The notes under the pieces were generated by a model that did no database searches, was not told where the DNA came from, and was given only the letters and a program-made list of their open reading frames with translations. Made by a program: the position numbers and the translations under genes. A stretch of 64,000 nucleotides of DNA, from contig NZ_FNQB01000006.1 of NCBI RefSeq assembly GCF_900107455.1, forward strand, positions 62,001 through 126,000. The letters run 5' to 3'. Of the stretch, positions 8,492 to 18,197 are shown one piece after another (position 1 is the first letter of the stretch; each line of letters opens with the position of its first letter). Origin of the DNA: Asanoa ishikariensis (GTDB lineage Bacteria; Actinomycetota; Actinomycetes; Mycobacteriales; Micromonosporaceae).

Positions 8492-9156
8492 GGCACGCGG
8501 TCGATCAGGCGGGCGATGAACACGCCCAGCAGCACGCCGGCGACCGAGTCCGTCAGCCAGTGGTAGTCCAGGTAGATGGTCGTCACGAAGACGATCGCCG
8601 GTGGCGCGATGCGCAGCCACAGCCGGGCGGTGCGGTTCAGCCAGGGTGCCAGGAGCAGGGCGATCACGCCGTACCAGACGACGGTGTTGACCAGGTGTCC
8701 CGACGGGTAGCTGATGTCGTACGTGCCCGCCGGCAGGGCGTTGTTGAACAGGTCAACGGCGTTGGGACCTTCGTATCCCGGCGCCGCCCGCTCGGTCCAG
8801 ATCTTCAGGGGCATGATCACGACGCCGGTGATCAGGAAGGCCGCCACGACCGGCAGGACCGGCCAGATGTTGCGCCGGCGCACCGCCAGGAACAGGGCGA
8901 TGACCAGGCTGATCAGGGTGAGCGGGGTGCCCTGGCCGAGGAAGTTGAAGACCCGGGCCAGCCAGAACGTCGCCTGCGTCTGGTGGCTGACGACCCAGTC
9001 GTGCGTCGCGGTGTCGAGGCCGAGCAGGCCGCCGGCCGCCAGCACACCCGTGAGCAGCGCGAACAGGCCGATCAGGAGGGCGTCGAACCACCAGCGGGCG
9101 GGCCGCACCGGCCGGAGCCGGAGCGCGGCCGCCCGCTCGGTGATCGCGTTTCGCAC
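8464..9156 (-). CDS. PAP2-superfamily lipid phosphatase
   Basis: This 230-residue membrane protein has about five or six transmembrane segments and the three PAP2 motifs: KIWTERAAP (motif 1, KxxxxxxRP-like with AP replacing RP), YPSGH (motif 2) and a degenerate motif 3 at IYLDYHWLTDS with the conserved His and Asp. Members dephosphorylate phosphatidic acid or undecaprenyl pyrophosphate on the outer membrane face. A GTG start at 9156 removes a non-hydrophobic upstream stretch. It overlaps the downstream permease by 28 bp, suggesting co-transcription. Substitutions in motifs 1 and 3 leave the substrate uncertain. Confidence 0.82.
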   Translation of the reverse strand: MRNAITERAAALRLRPVRPARWWFDALLIGLFALLTGVLAAGGLLGLDTATHDWVVSHQTQATFWLARVFNFLGQGTPLTLISLVIALFLAVRRRNIWPVLPVVAAFLITGVVIMPLKIWTERAAPGYEGPNAVDLFNNALPAGTYDISYPSGHLVNTVVWYGVIALLLAPWLNRTARLWLRIAPPAIVFVTTIYLDYHWLTDSVAGVLLGVFIARLIDRVPWQLPDRQP

Positions 9157-9208
9157 GTGACCACGGTATCCGTGCGGCACCAGACCGGCCGGCCCGCCTA
9201 CCGTCCGC

Positions 9209-10567
9209 TCAGAGCAGCTTCTTGATCCGGTTGTAGATGAGGTCGATCCGGACACCGCTGTTCGGGCAGCCGCCGAAGTGGTGCAGGGCGATCACCCGGT
9301 CGGTCTTGCGGGAGATCACCGGCGAACCCGACGAACCGCCCGCGGTGTCGCAGTAGTACGAGACGTCGCTGTCCGTGGTGTAGCCGTCGTACGCCGGGTC
9401 GTTGACCGCGCAGATGCCGCCGTTGTCCTTGTCGCTGCCCATCGCGATCATGCCCGGGTCGCCGCCCGGGTGCTGCGGGATGTAGACCTCGCTGCCGCGG
9501 CTCGGCCGGGTCGGCTCGATGGTCAGGTAGCCGAACTTCTGCACCTGGGCGAAGTTCTCGACCGTGAACAGCGTGTAGTCGAGGTCCCGGTTGGTGCTCA
9601 GCACCTTGTCGCCCCACACCTTGGTGGCCTTGAACACGGCGTGCCCGCCACACTTCGTGCACTGGTAGTCGAACCAGACCTCGGTGTCGTACGCGTCGCG
9701 CGAGGTCACCATGCAGTGGTTGTTGGTGAGCATCCGGTTGGTCGAGCCGAGCCGCCAGCCGGTGCACAGCTCGGTGCCGTTGATCAGCAGTCGGGCGACC
9801 GCCTTCGACTTCTTGTAGGCGGTCGGGTCGGCCGACTTGTAGCAGACCGCGTCGCGCGCCTCGTTGCTGCCGCAGACGCTCTCCTCGCGGCCGTTCTCGG
9901 TCAGCGCGCGGTCAGCTTCGTCGGCCCGCTCCTGCTCGGTGTCCGTGAAGCCGCGGGCCACCTTGTCGACCCGGACGCCGAGGCCGGCGGCCTCCTGCAC
10001 GCCCAGCGGGTCCGGGACGGCGCGGTGCAGCGTGACCACGGCCGTGTCGCCCGTCACCGACATCGCCCACCGGCCGACGCCCTCGCCGGCCGCCTCGGGG
10101 CGGCTGCCGAGCAGGCCGCCGACCACGTCAAGAGGGTCGCTGTCGATCCGGTGCACCTCGGTGCGGGCGGGGTCGGCGACCGTGACGTAGTCACCCGGCA
10201 GCATCGTGAGCTCGTTGAAGTGCACCTTCACGTACTCGGCGCCCGGGTAGGAGAAGGTCTGGGTCGCGCCCTCGGTGCGGTAGTCGAGCAGGCTGTCGAC
10301 CGACTCCAGCGCGCCGACCTGCTGGCGGCCCACGGCGTCGATCACGGGGCCGATGCCCTCTTTCCGGGGAGCGGCGGCCGGTCCGGCGGCGGGCGCCTCG
10401 GCCCGCGCCGCGGGTGCGTCCGCCTCCAGGGGAGCCTCGGCGCGGCCGAGCCCCGCGCTTCCCGCCGGCTGTGCCTCGATCGGGTCAGTGGTCATCGCGT
10501 ACGCCGTCGCGCCCGCCAGGACCACCGCCGTGCACGCACCCGCGACCAGCGCCAGAGTCCGCCGCAT
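9209..10567 (-). CDS. Secreted trypsin-like serine protease
   Basis: This 452-residue protein has a Sec signal peptide (MRR then a hydrophobic stretch to TAYA at about residue 24), a 230-residue pro-region rich in charged residues, and a C-terminal chymotrypsin-fold domain. Catalytic residues are visible: His about 284 in TNNHC, Asp about 328-330 in RDLDY, and Ser about 413 in GGSSGSP. Two CxxC-like cysteine pairs and the ending HHFGGCPNSG resemble lysyl endopeptidase (S1) more than classic trypsins. The ATG at 10567 has GGGGAG upstream. It is probably an exported protease activated by pro-peptide removal. It is divergent from the DUF4032 gene. Confidence 0.87.
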   Translation of the reverse strand: MRRTLALVAGACTAVVLAGATAYAMTTDPIEAQPAGSAGLGRAEAPLEADAPAARAEAPAAGPAAAPRKEGIGPVIDAVGRQQVGALESVDSLLDYRTEGATQTFSYPGAEYVKVHFNELTMLPGDYVTVADPARTEVHRIDSDPLDVVGGLLGSRPEAAGEGVGRWAMSVTGDTAVVTLHRAVPDPLGVQEAAGLGVRVDKVARGFTDTEQERADEADRALTENGREESVCGSNEARDAVCYKSADPTAYKKSKAVARLLINGTELCTGWRLGSTNRMLTNNHCMVTSRDAYDTEVWFDYQCTKCGGHAVFKATKVWGDKVLSTNRDLDYTLFTVENFAQVQKFGYLTIEPTRPSRGSEVYIPQHPGGDPGMIAMGSDKDNGGICAVNDPAYDGYTTDSDVSYYCDTAGGSSGSPVISRKTDRVIALHHFGGCPNSGVRIDLIYNRIKKLL

Positions 10568-10691
10568 ACCTGTCTCCCCTCGGCTCCTACATGGACTGCC
10601 GGCCAGGAGAAAAGCCCCAGAGCAGACAATCAGATCATCTCGCCACTGTGTAACGAGCCACGGACACCTGCGTGGCGGCGAGGTGAGCGGG

Positions 10692-10697
10692 CAGACT
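10692..10697 (+). promoter_or_regulatory. -10 hexamer of a probable leaderless start
   Basis: CAGACT lies seven bases before the GTG of the DUF4032 gene and no Shine-Dalgarno is present, the arrangement of leaderless actinobacterial mRNAs. No clear -35 is seen. Confidence 0.4.
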
Positions 10698-10704
10698 TGC
10701 ACCC

Positions 10705-11928
10705 GTGCGCATCACTTCGGCCCTCATCGACCCGGCGTTGCTCGACCTACCCTGGTCGACACCGCTCGAAGAGTGGCCGGCCGAGCACCTCGTCGCGCTG
10801 CCGCAGGGCATCTCCCGGCACGTGGTGCGCTTCGTCCGGCTGGACGGCTTCGTCTATGCCGTGAAAGAGACCGGCGAGCGGATCGCCGAGCGCGAGTACG
10901 ACCTGCTGCGCGCGCTGGAGCGGATCGACTTCCCGGCCGTGGAGGCGGTGGCGATCGTCGCCGACCGCACCGACGACGCCGGCGAGCCGCTCGACCCCGT
11001 GCTGGTCACCCGGCATCTCCAGTTCTCGCTGCCGTACCGCGCGGTGTTCTCGCACACCCTGCGCCCGGAGACGATGACCCGGCTGCTGGACGCGCTCGCC
11101 GCCCTCCTCGTCCGGATGCACCTGACCGGTTTCTTCTGGGGTGACTGCTCGCTGTCCAACACGCTGTTCCGCCGCGACGCCGGCGCCTTCGCCGCGTACC
11201 TGGTCGACGCCGAGACCGGCGCGCTGCGCCCGTCGCTGAGCAACGGCCAGCGCAACGAGGACGTCGAGATCGCCCGGCTGAACATCTTCGGCGAGGCGCT
11301 CGACCTGCAGGCCGCCGAGCTGCTCGACGAGGCGATCGACCCGGAGTGGGTGGCCGACGAGGTGATCGCCCGCTACGAGCGGCTCTGGCACGAGGTGACC
11401 TTCGAGCAGGAGGTCGCCCGCGACTCGCGGCACGAGATCGAGAAGCGGATCCGCAAGCTCAACGAGCTCGGCTTCGACATCGCCGAGGTGTCGATGTCGG
11501 TGGGCGAGGGCGGCCGGGCGTACGTGCGCCCGAAGGTGGTCGACGCCGGCCACCACACCCGCCGGCTGCTGCGGCTGACCGGCCTCGACGCCGAGGAGAA
11601 CCAGGCCCGGGCGCTGCTCAACGACCTCGACGCGTATCGCGTCGACACCGACCTGACCGACGAGCAGCAGGCCGCGCACCGCTGGTTGATCGAGGTGTTC
11701 GAGCCGGTCGTGCGGGCCGTGCCGGCCGGGCTGCGCCGCAAGCTGGAGCCGGCCGAGCTCTTCACCCAGGTGCTCGAGCACCGCTGGTTCCGCTCCGAGG
11801 AGTCCGGCCGCGACGTCGGGCTGGCCGCCGCCGTGCAGTCGTACCTGAAGGACGTGCTGGTGCACCGGCCCGACGAGCAGGCGGTGCTCGGCGTCGACGT
11901 GCCGGCCGTGGCTGTCGAGTCAGTCTGA
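10705..11928 (+). CDS. DUF4032 / lipopolysaccharide-kinase-like protein
   Basis: This 407-residue cytosolic protein has an N-terminal kinase-like lobe (about 30-180: VVRFVRLDGFVYAVKET carries the ATP-anchoring Lys; LTGFFWGDCSLSNTLF and YLVDAETG supply the catalytic-loop Asp and metal-binding Asp) and a C-terminal DUF4032 domain (from about 225). The pattern resembles WaaP/Kdo and aminoglycoside-phosphotransferase folds. Substrate is unknown; Gram-positive actinomycetes have no LPS, so the kinase label describes fold only. It overlaps the convergent TrkA-like gene by nine bases. Confidence 0.75.
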   Translation: MRITSALIDPALLDLPWSTPLEEWPAEHLVALPQGISRHVVRFVRLDGFVYAVKETGERIAEREYDLLRALERIDFPAVEAVAIVADRTDDAGEPLDPVLVTRHLQFSLPYRAVFSHTLRPETMTRLLDALAALLVRMHLTGFFWGDCSLSNTLFRRDAGAFAAYLVDAETGALRPSLSNGQRNEDVEIARLNIFGEALDLQAAELLDEAIDPEWVADEVIARYERLWHEVTFEQEVARDSRHEIEKRIRKLNELGFDIAEVSMSVGEGGRAYVRPKVVDAGHHTRRLLRLTGLDAEENQARALLNDLDAYRVDTDLTDEQQAAHRWLIEVFEPVVRAVPAGLRRKLEPAELFTQVLEHRWFRSEESGRDVGLAAAVQSYLKDVLVHRPDEQAVLGVDVPAVAVESV

Positions 11929-13746
11929 CGTGCCCGCGGGGCTGCCGTCGCCCATGGTCGGGTCCTCGGGGACCTGCTGGGTCGGCAAGATCGGCGACGG
12001 ACCGGCCTGCTTGATCAGCCAGCTCAGTCCGGCCCGCCGGGCGATCACGGTCAGCTCGTCGCCGGGGCCGAGCACGGTGTCCGGCGCCGGCGACCAGCGC
12101 GGCCGCTGACCGGCTTTGAGCAGGGCCATCACGCGTACGCCACGGGTCTGGTCGGCACCCCGCACCGGCTGGCCGTCCAGTGCCGAGCCCTTGGCGACGA
12201 CCACGATCGTGACCAGCAGCGCGTGCCGGCCCACCGGGACGGTCGCCACTACCTGCCGCTTGCGCAGCACGGCGGCGAACTCGGGAGCGGCCAGGTACGA
12301 CACGCTGTGCGAGCGGAAGATGCCGAACGTCGAGCGGATCCGCTGTGCCAGGTCGCCGTCGAAGAGCCGCAGCACGACCCGCAGGTCCGGCTGCAGCGCC
12401 CGCCCGTTGAGCGCGGCCTGGAGGTTGGTCACGTCGTCGGTGGACACCACGACCAACGCGCGGCAGGAGCTGACCGAGGCCTCGACCAGGGTCTCCTCCA
12501 GCGCGGCGTCGCCGATGATGACCGGGATGCCGAGCTGCTTGGCGACCACGGCACCGCGGGCGTTGGGCACCTTGTCGATCGCCACCACCTCGACGCCGAG
12601 GTTGTGCAGTTGGCGGATCACCCGGGTGCCGACGTTGCCGAGCCCGACCACGACGACGTGCCCCTCGCGCGGCACCGCGAGCCGGCCGGCACTGAGCGCG
12701 AGCCGGGCGTTGACCATCGCGTCGACCACGGCGGCGGTGATCAACGGGACCAGCGCGAGCCCGGCCACGGTGAGCACGATCTGCATGAGCTGGACCGCGA
12801 TGCCCTTGTCGATCTCGACCTCGGCGCCGTTGAGCGCGGTCAGCAGGGTCGTGTAGACGGCCTGCCAGGGGTCGAGATGCGCGGCACCGTCGGCCCGGTA
12901 CAGCAGAAAGCCGAAGGTCAGCGCGATCGCGAGTACGGCCGCCGTGATGATGCCGATCTTCCGGCTGAAGAAGGACCGTAGTGCCTTGCCGGTGCCGTAC
13001 AGCGGTCGGCGCAGCCGGCGGGACCGGGCGATCCGGTTGGCCGCGACCTCGGTGGCCGGCTGCGCACCGGTGGCCTCGGCCAGCACCAGGTCGGCCTGGT
13101 CCGGCTCGGGCAACACGACCAGGTGGGCCGGGTCGCTGGTGTCCGCGATGCCGCACACGACGTGCTCGGGGCGCACCTCGGCGCGGTGGGCCACCACCAG
13201 CGTGCGGCCGTAGTGGTGGAAGTTGGTCGGTGCCACCTCGCCCAGCGCCGCGGCGACGAACGTGGGTGCGGCCATCGCCGCGTCCGAGAGCACCTCACAG
13301 TCGCCGAGCAGCCGCTTCACGCCGTACCCGAGACCGGTGTTGAACATCCGCAGCACGATCCGGACCCGCGTCGCGACCTCGTGCGCCGTCAACGCGGCGT
13401 GGATGTTGCCGACGTCGTCCTGCTGCATGAGTGCGAGCCCGGCGGCGGTCTCCAGACCGGCCGCGCGCAGGGTCGCCTCGTCGACCCGGTCCGCCCGGAT
13501 CACCCGGATGCCACGGATCTTCGTGATGTCCGGTGCGGTGGGGTGTCGCTTGGACGGCACGACGACGGTAACGCGCACCGTCGCCGGCCCCAGAGCGTTG
13601 ACCAGGTGGTACGCGAGGGCGTCGTGCCCGCAGACGATGTAGTGCGGCCGGGCGTCGCCGTTGGTCAGCAGCCGGTTCACCGTCGGCTGGCGCAGCATCC
13701 GGGTCTCGACCGCGCGACGCGCCCGATTGCGCCAGGGAACGACCAT
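11920..13746 (-). CDS. TrkA-N/RCK two-Rossmann channel-like protein (CASTOR/POLLUX type)
   Basis: This 608-residue protein reads Rossmann (about 35-150, starting YIVCGHDAL), a membrane pair (263-283 and 318-345) with a pore-like loop between, a second Rossmann (362-480, VVVVGLGNVG) and an RCK_C domain (about 520-595). This is the order in CASTOR/POLLUX and bacterial RCK channel relatives, where nucleotide binding gates an ion pore. The P-loop at 293-312 (TTLLTALNGAEVE) lacks a GYG filter, so K+ selectivity is not assured. ATG at 13746 has a weak RBS; an internal ATG at residue 17 is an alternative start. Confidence 0.78.
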   Translation of the reverse strand: MVVPWRNRARRAVETRMLRQPTVNRLLTNGDARPHYIVCGHDALAYHLVNALGPATVRVTVVVPSKRHPTAPDITKIRGIRVIRADRVDEATLRAAGLETAAGLALMQQDDVGNIHAALTAHEVATRVRIVLRMFNTGLGYGVKRLLGDCEVLSDAAMAAPTFVAAALGEVAPTNFHHYGRTLVVAHRAEVRPEHVVCGIADTSDPAHLVVLPEPDQADLVLAEATGAQPATEVAANRIARSRRLRRPLYGTGKALRSFFSRKIGIITAAVLAIALTFGFLLYRADGAAHLDPWQAVYTTLLTALNGAEVEIDKGIAVQLMQIVLTVAGLALVPLITAAVVDAMVNARLALSAGRLAVPREGHVVVVGLGNVGTRVIRQLHNLGVEVVAIDKVPNARGAVVAKQLGIPVIIGDAALEETLVEASVSSCRALVVVSTDDVTNLQAALNGRALQPDLRVVLRLFDGDLAQRIRSTFGIFRSHSVSYLAAPEFAAVLRKRQVVATVPVGRHALLVTIVVVAKGSALDGQPVRGADQTRGVRVMALLKAGQRPRWSPAPDTVLGPGDELTVIARRAGLSWLIKQAGPSPILPTQQVPEDPTMGDGSPAGTSD

Positions 13747-13863
13747 GAACGGGATCGTAGGTGCTGACCGCGCGTGGAGAGCAACGGAATCCGAGCTTGC
13801 GTCGTTGGTCCGTTTGGTGAGTTAGGCGGTAAATGCCGCTAATGCGCTACGGAATGGACTGAC

Positions 13864-15165
13864 ATGACCAAGTGGATCTATCGCGCGGTGGGTACAGTCG
13901 GCGTCGCCGCCGGTGGCGCCCTGCTCCTGGCAGGCGGAGCTGCACAGGCCGACGCGATCAACTCTCCGGCGAACGACCTACGCGGTTCGCTCGACGGCTT
14001 CTTCACCCCTATGGGCGACGTCCAGAGTGCCGCGCCCGCTGACGTGGCGCCCGGACAGCACCTCGGCTTCCTCGGTGCGGTCCCGTCCGACCCGGCGGCG
14101 GGTGTCGACCCGGCGGCCTTGGAAGCCGGCCCGGCGCCCGCGCCTATTTCGGCCGACAGCCTCACCCTGCTCGGGTTCGGCGGCAAGAAGCTCGGCGTCA
14201 ACACCGTCGGCGACACGGTGAACTCGGTCGGACCGCTGGCGAACAACCCGACCGGCTCGCTCGGCGCCGGCGACCTCGGCGCTGACCAACTGGTCAACGG
14301 CCAGGCACAGACCGGCTCGGCGCTGCCGGTGGTCGGCGGCAGTCCGCTCGGCGAATCCCCGCTCGGCGCGCTCGGCAGCGACCCACTCGGTGTCGGCGGG
14401 TCCGCCGGCGGCGTGCTCGACGAGGACCAGCTCACGGGTGCGCTCGGCGACAGCACTGACCAGACCGGCCGGACGCTCAGCGACGACAACCTCAACACGA
14501 TCGGGAGCGACTCCCAGATGCGGACCCTGGGCAGCACGGTAGACGCGGACCAGCTCAGCGGCTTCGGCCCGGGCGCGCTCGGCGGCGCCGGGCTGGACTC
14601 GATCGGGCGGGGCGGCGGGCTGCCCGACCTCGGTGGCGGCGCACTGGGCGGCGGGCCGCTGGGCGAGCTCGCCAGCGACCCGCTCGGTGCGGTCGGCAAG
14701 CACGCCGCGCCGGAGCCCAACGACTTCGGCGTCGCCGACCTGCGCGGCGGCGACCTCGGTGGCCTCGACGGGTTCGGCCAAGGCCTGGTGCCGCCGCTGA
14801 TCGGCGAGGCGATGGAGGCCGAGATGCCGCCCGGCTTCCTCGGCGGGGTCACCGAGGCCGACGACTCCGTGGTCGGCCTGCCGATGGTCGGCAACCTGCC
14901 GCTGTCGGGCGTCGACACGAAGAACTCCCCGATCAGCGACCTCCAACTGCTCAACTCGCTCGGCTCGTTCGGTGGTGGGGCACCGGCCGGGGGCGGCGGC
15001 GCACAGCAGCCGGCCGCACCCGCGCAGGCGCCCGCGCCGGCCCGGACGCAGCCGGCACCGTCGCCGACGGCCGACGACGGCGGCAACACCCAGCGTTCGC
15101 ACCGGCAGTGGTCGCGGTCGTCCTCCGAGCGGCCGGTCGACAGCGAGGACGCCGACTTCCGCTGA
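13864..15165 (+). CDS. Secreted low-complexity Gly/Leu/Pro-rich protein
   Basis: This 433-residue protein has a clear signal peptide (TKWIYR, hydrophobic run, cleavage near GAAQA-DA). The rest is nearly all Gly, Leu, Asp, Ser, Pro and Ala, with recurrent LG(S/A)DPLG, LGGGPLG and DxDQL-type motifs, a Pro/Ala/Gln-rich stretch at about 370-405, and a charged tail with RSHR and SEDADFR. There are no cysteines and no transmembrane helix in the mature part. It looks intrinsically disordered and surface-exposed or cell-wall associated. I do not recognise the family. It is a lone gene with its own upstream region (117 bp, containing a GCGG-N6-CCGC inverted repeat). Confidence 0.7.
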   Translation: MTKWIYRAVGTVGVAAGGALLLAGGAAQADAINSPANDLRGSLDGFFTPMGDVQSAAPADVAPGQHLGFLGAVPSDPAAGVDPAALEAGPAPAPISADSLTLLGFGGKKLGVNTVGDTVNSVGPLANNPTGSLGAGDLGADQLVNGQAQTGSALPVVGGSPLGESPLGALGSDPLGVGGSAGGVLDEDQLTGALGDSTDQTGRTLSDDNLNTIGSDSQMRTLGSTVDADQLSGFGPGALGGAGLDSIGRGGGLPDLGGGALGGGPLGELASDPLGAVGKHAAPEPNDFGVADLRGGDLGGLDGFGQGLVPPLIGEAMEAEMPPGFLGGVTEADDSVVGLPMVGNLPLSGVDTKNSPISDLQLLNSLGSFGGGAPAGGGGAQQPAAPAQAPAPARTQPAPSPTADDGGNTQRSHRQWSRSSSERPVDSEDADFR

Positions 15166-15186
15166 CGCTTCTCGGCGCCGGCGGCG

Positions 15187-15192
15187 CATAAT
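15187..15192 (+). promoter_or_regulatory. -10 hexamer before a leaderless uORF
   Basis: CATAAT, five of six matches to TATAAT, lies six bases before an ATG at 15199. This spacing would start the transcript at or next to that ATG. The region just upstream contains no other gene. Confidence 0.45.
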
Positions 15193-15198
15193 GCGATC

Positions 15199-15228
15199 AT
15201 GGTTTTCGCGCCGCCGGCACGCCGATGA
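15199..15228 (+). CDS. Nine-codon upstream ORF coupled to the methyltransferase
   Basis: This tiny frame (MVFAPPARR) begins six bases behind a good -10 box and ends at a TGA overlapping the ATG of the next gene (ATGA). With no Shine-Dalgarno before the methyltransferase start, ribosomes finishing the uORF could reinitiate on it. Function is inferred from geometry only; the PPARR tail could slow ribosomes. It may also be chance. Confidence 0.35.
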   Translation: MVFAPPARR

Positions 15229-15965
15229 CCGCCCGAAGCTGGGACGCCGCCGCGTATCACCGGGTGTCCGTGGCCATGGACGCGATGGCGGCCGAAGTGC
15301 TCGACCGGCTGCCCCTCGACGGCTCGGAAACCGTGCTGGACGCCGGCTGCGGCACGGGACGGATCAGCGCGAAGCTGCTGGCCCGGCTGCCGCGCGGGCG
15401 GCTGATCGCGGTCGACGCCGACCCGGAGATGGTGGCCATCGCCCGGGAGACGCTGCCCGAGGTGCTGCGCGTCGACCTGCTCGACCTGGCGTTGCCGGAG
15501 CCCGTGGACGCGATCTTCTCCACCGCCACCTTCCACTGGGTGCTCGACCACGACCGGCTGTTCGACCGGCTCGCCGCGGTGCTGCGCCCAGGCGGGCGGC
15601 TGGTCGCCCAGTGCGGCGGTGCGGGCAACATCGCGGCGCTGCGCGCGGCGGCGGACCAGGTCGCGGCGCTGCCGGCATGGCGGTCGCATTTCGCCGACTT
15701 CGCACCGCCCTTCCTGTTCGCGGACCCTTCATCGACGCGGCGTCGGCTCACGGCGTCCGGTTTCGTCGACATCGAGTGCTGGCTCCAGCCCTTCCCGGTC
15801 GCCTCCGACGAGATGCTGGCGTACCTGGAGACGGTGCCCCTCGGACCGTGGGTGCAACGGGTGCCGTCGGTGGCGCGTGCCGAGTTCGTGGCTGCGGTCT
15901 GGGAGCGGACGCCCGGCGACACCGTCGACTACGTGCGGCTCAACATCACGGCGCGGCGCGGATGA
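15225..15965 (+). CDS. Class I SAM-dependent methyltransferase
   Basis: This 246-residue enzyme has the Rossmann methyltransferase core: motif I VLDAGCGTGR at about 37-46, motif II acidic Asp in IAVDADPEM, motif III/IV FSTATFHWVLD, and LRPGGRL. The HWV after motif IV resembles trans-aconitate 2-methyltransferase and UbiE/MenG-like small-molecule enzymes. The substrate cannot be told. It is followed by a DUF3626 gene with ATGA overlap, and its own start overlaps a nine-codon uORF. Confidence 0.85.
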   Translation: MTARSWDAAAYHRVSVAMDAMAAEVLDRLPLDGSETVLDAGCGTGRISAKLLARLPRGRLIAVDADPEMVAIARETLPEVLRVDLLDLALPEPVDAIFSTATFHWVLDHDRLFDRLAAVLRPGGRLVAQCGGAGNIAALRAAADQVAALPAWRSHFADFAPPFLFADPSSTRRRLTASGFVDIECWLQPFPVASDEMLAYLETVPLGPWVQRVPSVARAEFVAAVWERTPGDTVDYVRLNITARRG

Positions 15966-16780
15966 GTTGGGAGCAGGCGGTCGCGCATGTGGCGACCCGT
16001 TCGGTCGGCGAGCCGGTCGACCCGGCGCTGCGGGTCACGATGCACTTCCACCCCGACCGGATGTTCGCCGGCGAGCCGATCCTCGCGGCGATGGCGCGCG
16101 ACGGCGTCTACCGGTCCCAGTTCGAGACCGGCACCAGCAACGGCGGCCTGACCGCCTTCCCCGGTGGCGACCGCTGGCGCTGGGAAAGCCGGATCTTCGG
16201 CGGCGCGTACGACACGGCTCTCGCGCAATCGCGACCTAAGTACGGCTCGCTCAACCACCGCGGCCGCCAAGCCGGCGGCTCGCCCCGGTTCGGCTCGGCC
16301 CACCTGCGGCTGCGGGCGGCGACCCTGCCGCGCACGACCTTCTGCTATCCCGACAGCTTCCTCGAGCCGGCCGACTTCGGCGTCGCGGCCAAGATGTCGC
16401 TGGTCGCCCTGGCCGAGGCCGACGAGCAGGACTACCTCGACGACTACATCGAGGCCCACGTACACGGGGTGATCCGGCTCGCCGACGACGTCGAGGCCGT
16501 GGTGCTCGACCCGTGCTACCGCGACACGGCGATCGAGCAACTCGCGTCGGCGCTGGCCTGCCCGGTGGAATGGCATCACGGCTTCTCGCTGCCGGTGTCC
16601 GATTTCGTGCTGCACCCGGACTACCGCGGCCCGGAGATCATCGAGGCGGGTCTGGACATCGCCCAGGACGACCGCCTGGACGCCCGCATCATCGGCGCGG
16701 CAGTCAACGCTGGCAAACACGACCCACAAACCCTGAAGCGGGTCTGGCACCACGTCGCGCGCTTCGGTTCGGCTGTCTGA
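15962..16780 (+). CDS. DUF3626 domain protein
   Basis: This 272-residue protein matches my recollection of the DUF3626 family: VTMHFHPDRM near residue 22, YRSQFETGTSNGG at about 50, GGDRWRWES, and KYGSLNHRG at about 95. Those conserved blocks give DUF3626 proteins the look of an enzyme with a metal or nucleotide site, but no activity is known to me. It contains no signal peptide or membrane helix. Its ATG overlaps the methyltransferase stop, so the pair is co-translated. Its stop abuts the 3' end of the opposing tRNA gene. Confidence 0.75.
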   Translation: MSWEQAVAHVATRSVGEPVDPALRVTMHFHPDRMFAGEPILAAMARDGVYRSQFETGTSNGGLTAFPGGDRWRWESRIFGGAYDTALAQSRPKYGSLNHRGRQAGGSPRFGSAHLRLRAATLPRTTFCYPDSFLEPADFGVAAKMSLVALAEADEQDYLDDYIEAHVHGVIRLADDVEAVVLDPCYRDTAIEQLASALACPVEWHHGFSLPVSDFVLHPDYRGPEIIEAGLDIAQDDRLDARIIGAAVNAGKHDPQTLKRVWHHVARFGSAV

Positions 16781-16853
16781 GCCCCCGGCCGGGATCGAAC
16801 CGGCGACATCTCGCTTACAAGGCGAGTGCTCTGGCCAACTGAGCTACAGGGGC
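16781..16853 (-). tRNA. tRNA-Thr (anticodon UGU)
   Basis: The minus strand folds into a full cloverleaf: 7-bp acceptor stem (GCCCCTG with CGGGGGC, one G-U), D arm GCTC...GAGC, anticodon stem CTCGC/GCGAG with loop CTTGTAA (anticodon TGT, reading ACA), and T arm GCCGG/CCGGC with TTCGATC. It is 73 nt and CCA is not encoded. The gene is single and directly abuts the DUF3626 stop codon. Confidence 0.95.
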
Positions 16854-16946
16854 AGGTAGAGCACAGCATAGCGAGCCGTGACGCAGCGGGCGCGTGCCAG
16901 GGCAAATGGGGCAGGAGTCCCGGCCTGCCCTTGGCACAAATGCGAG

Positions 16947-16954
16947 AAACGTTT
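16947..16954. promoter_or_regulatory. Candidate LacI-family operator upstream of msiK
   Basis: AAACGTTT, a perfect 8-bp palindrome with central CG, lies about 100 bp before the sugar ATPase gene. Central CG palindromes are typical of LacI/CcpA-type operators, but the match is short, so this is only a candidate. Confidence 0.25.
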
Positions 16955-17055
16955 ACGGTGACGAGCACTGGTGTCGGCACGGTGACGTGCCGGCAGCTCT
17001 TTTCACTCGGATCGTCCGGCACGTTCCTGCCGGTGAAAGGAAGCGGTGTCCCCCC

Positions 17056-18147
<1,092 letters not shown>

Positions 18148-18160
18148 TCACTCGCAAGTC

Positions 18161-18192
18161 AAACGGCGGGCCGGGCGACCGGCCCGCCGTTT
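18161..18192. terminator. Bidirectional terminator between msiK and the Hsp70-like gene
   Basis: A perfect 13-bp inverted repeat (AAACGGCGGGCCG and its complement) with loop GGCGAC lies between two convergent genes. The stem ends in AAA/TTT, so it could stop transcription in both directions. Confidence 0.85.
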
Positions 18193-18197
18193 CGCGT

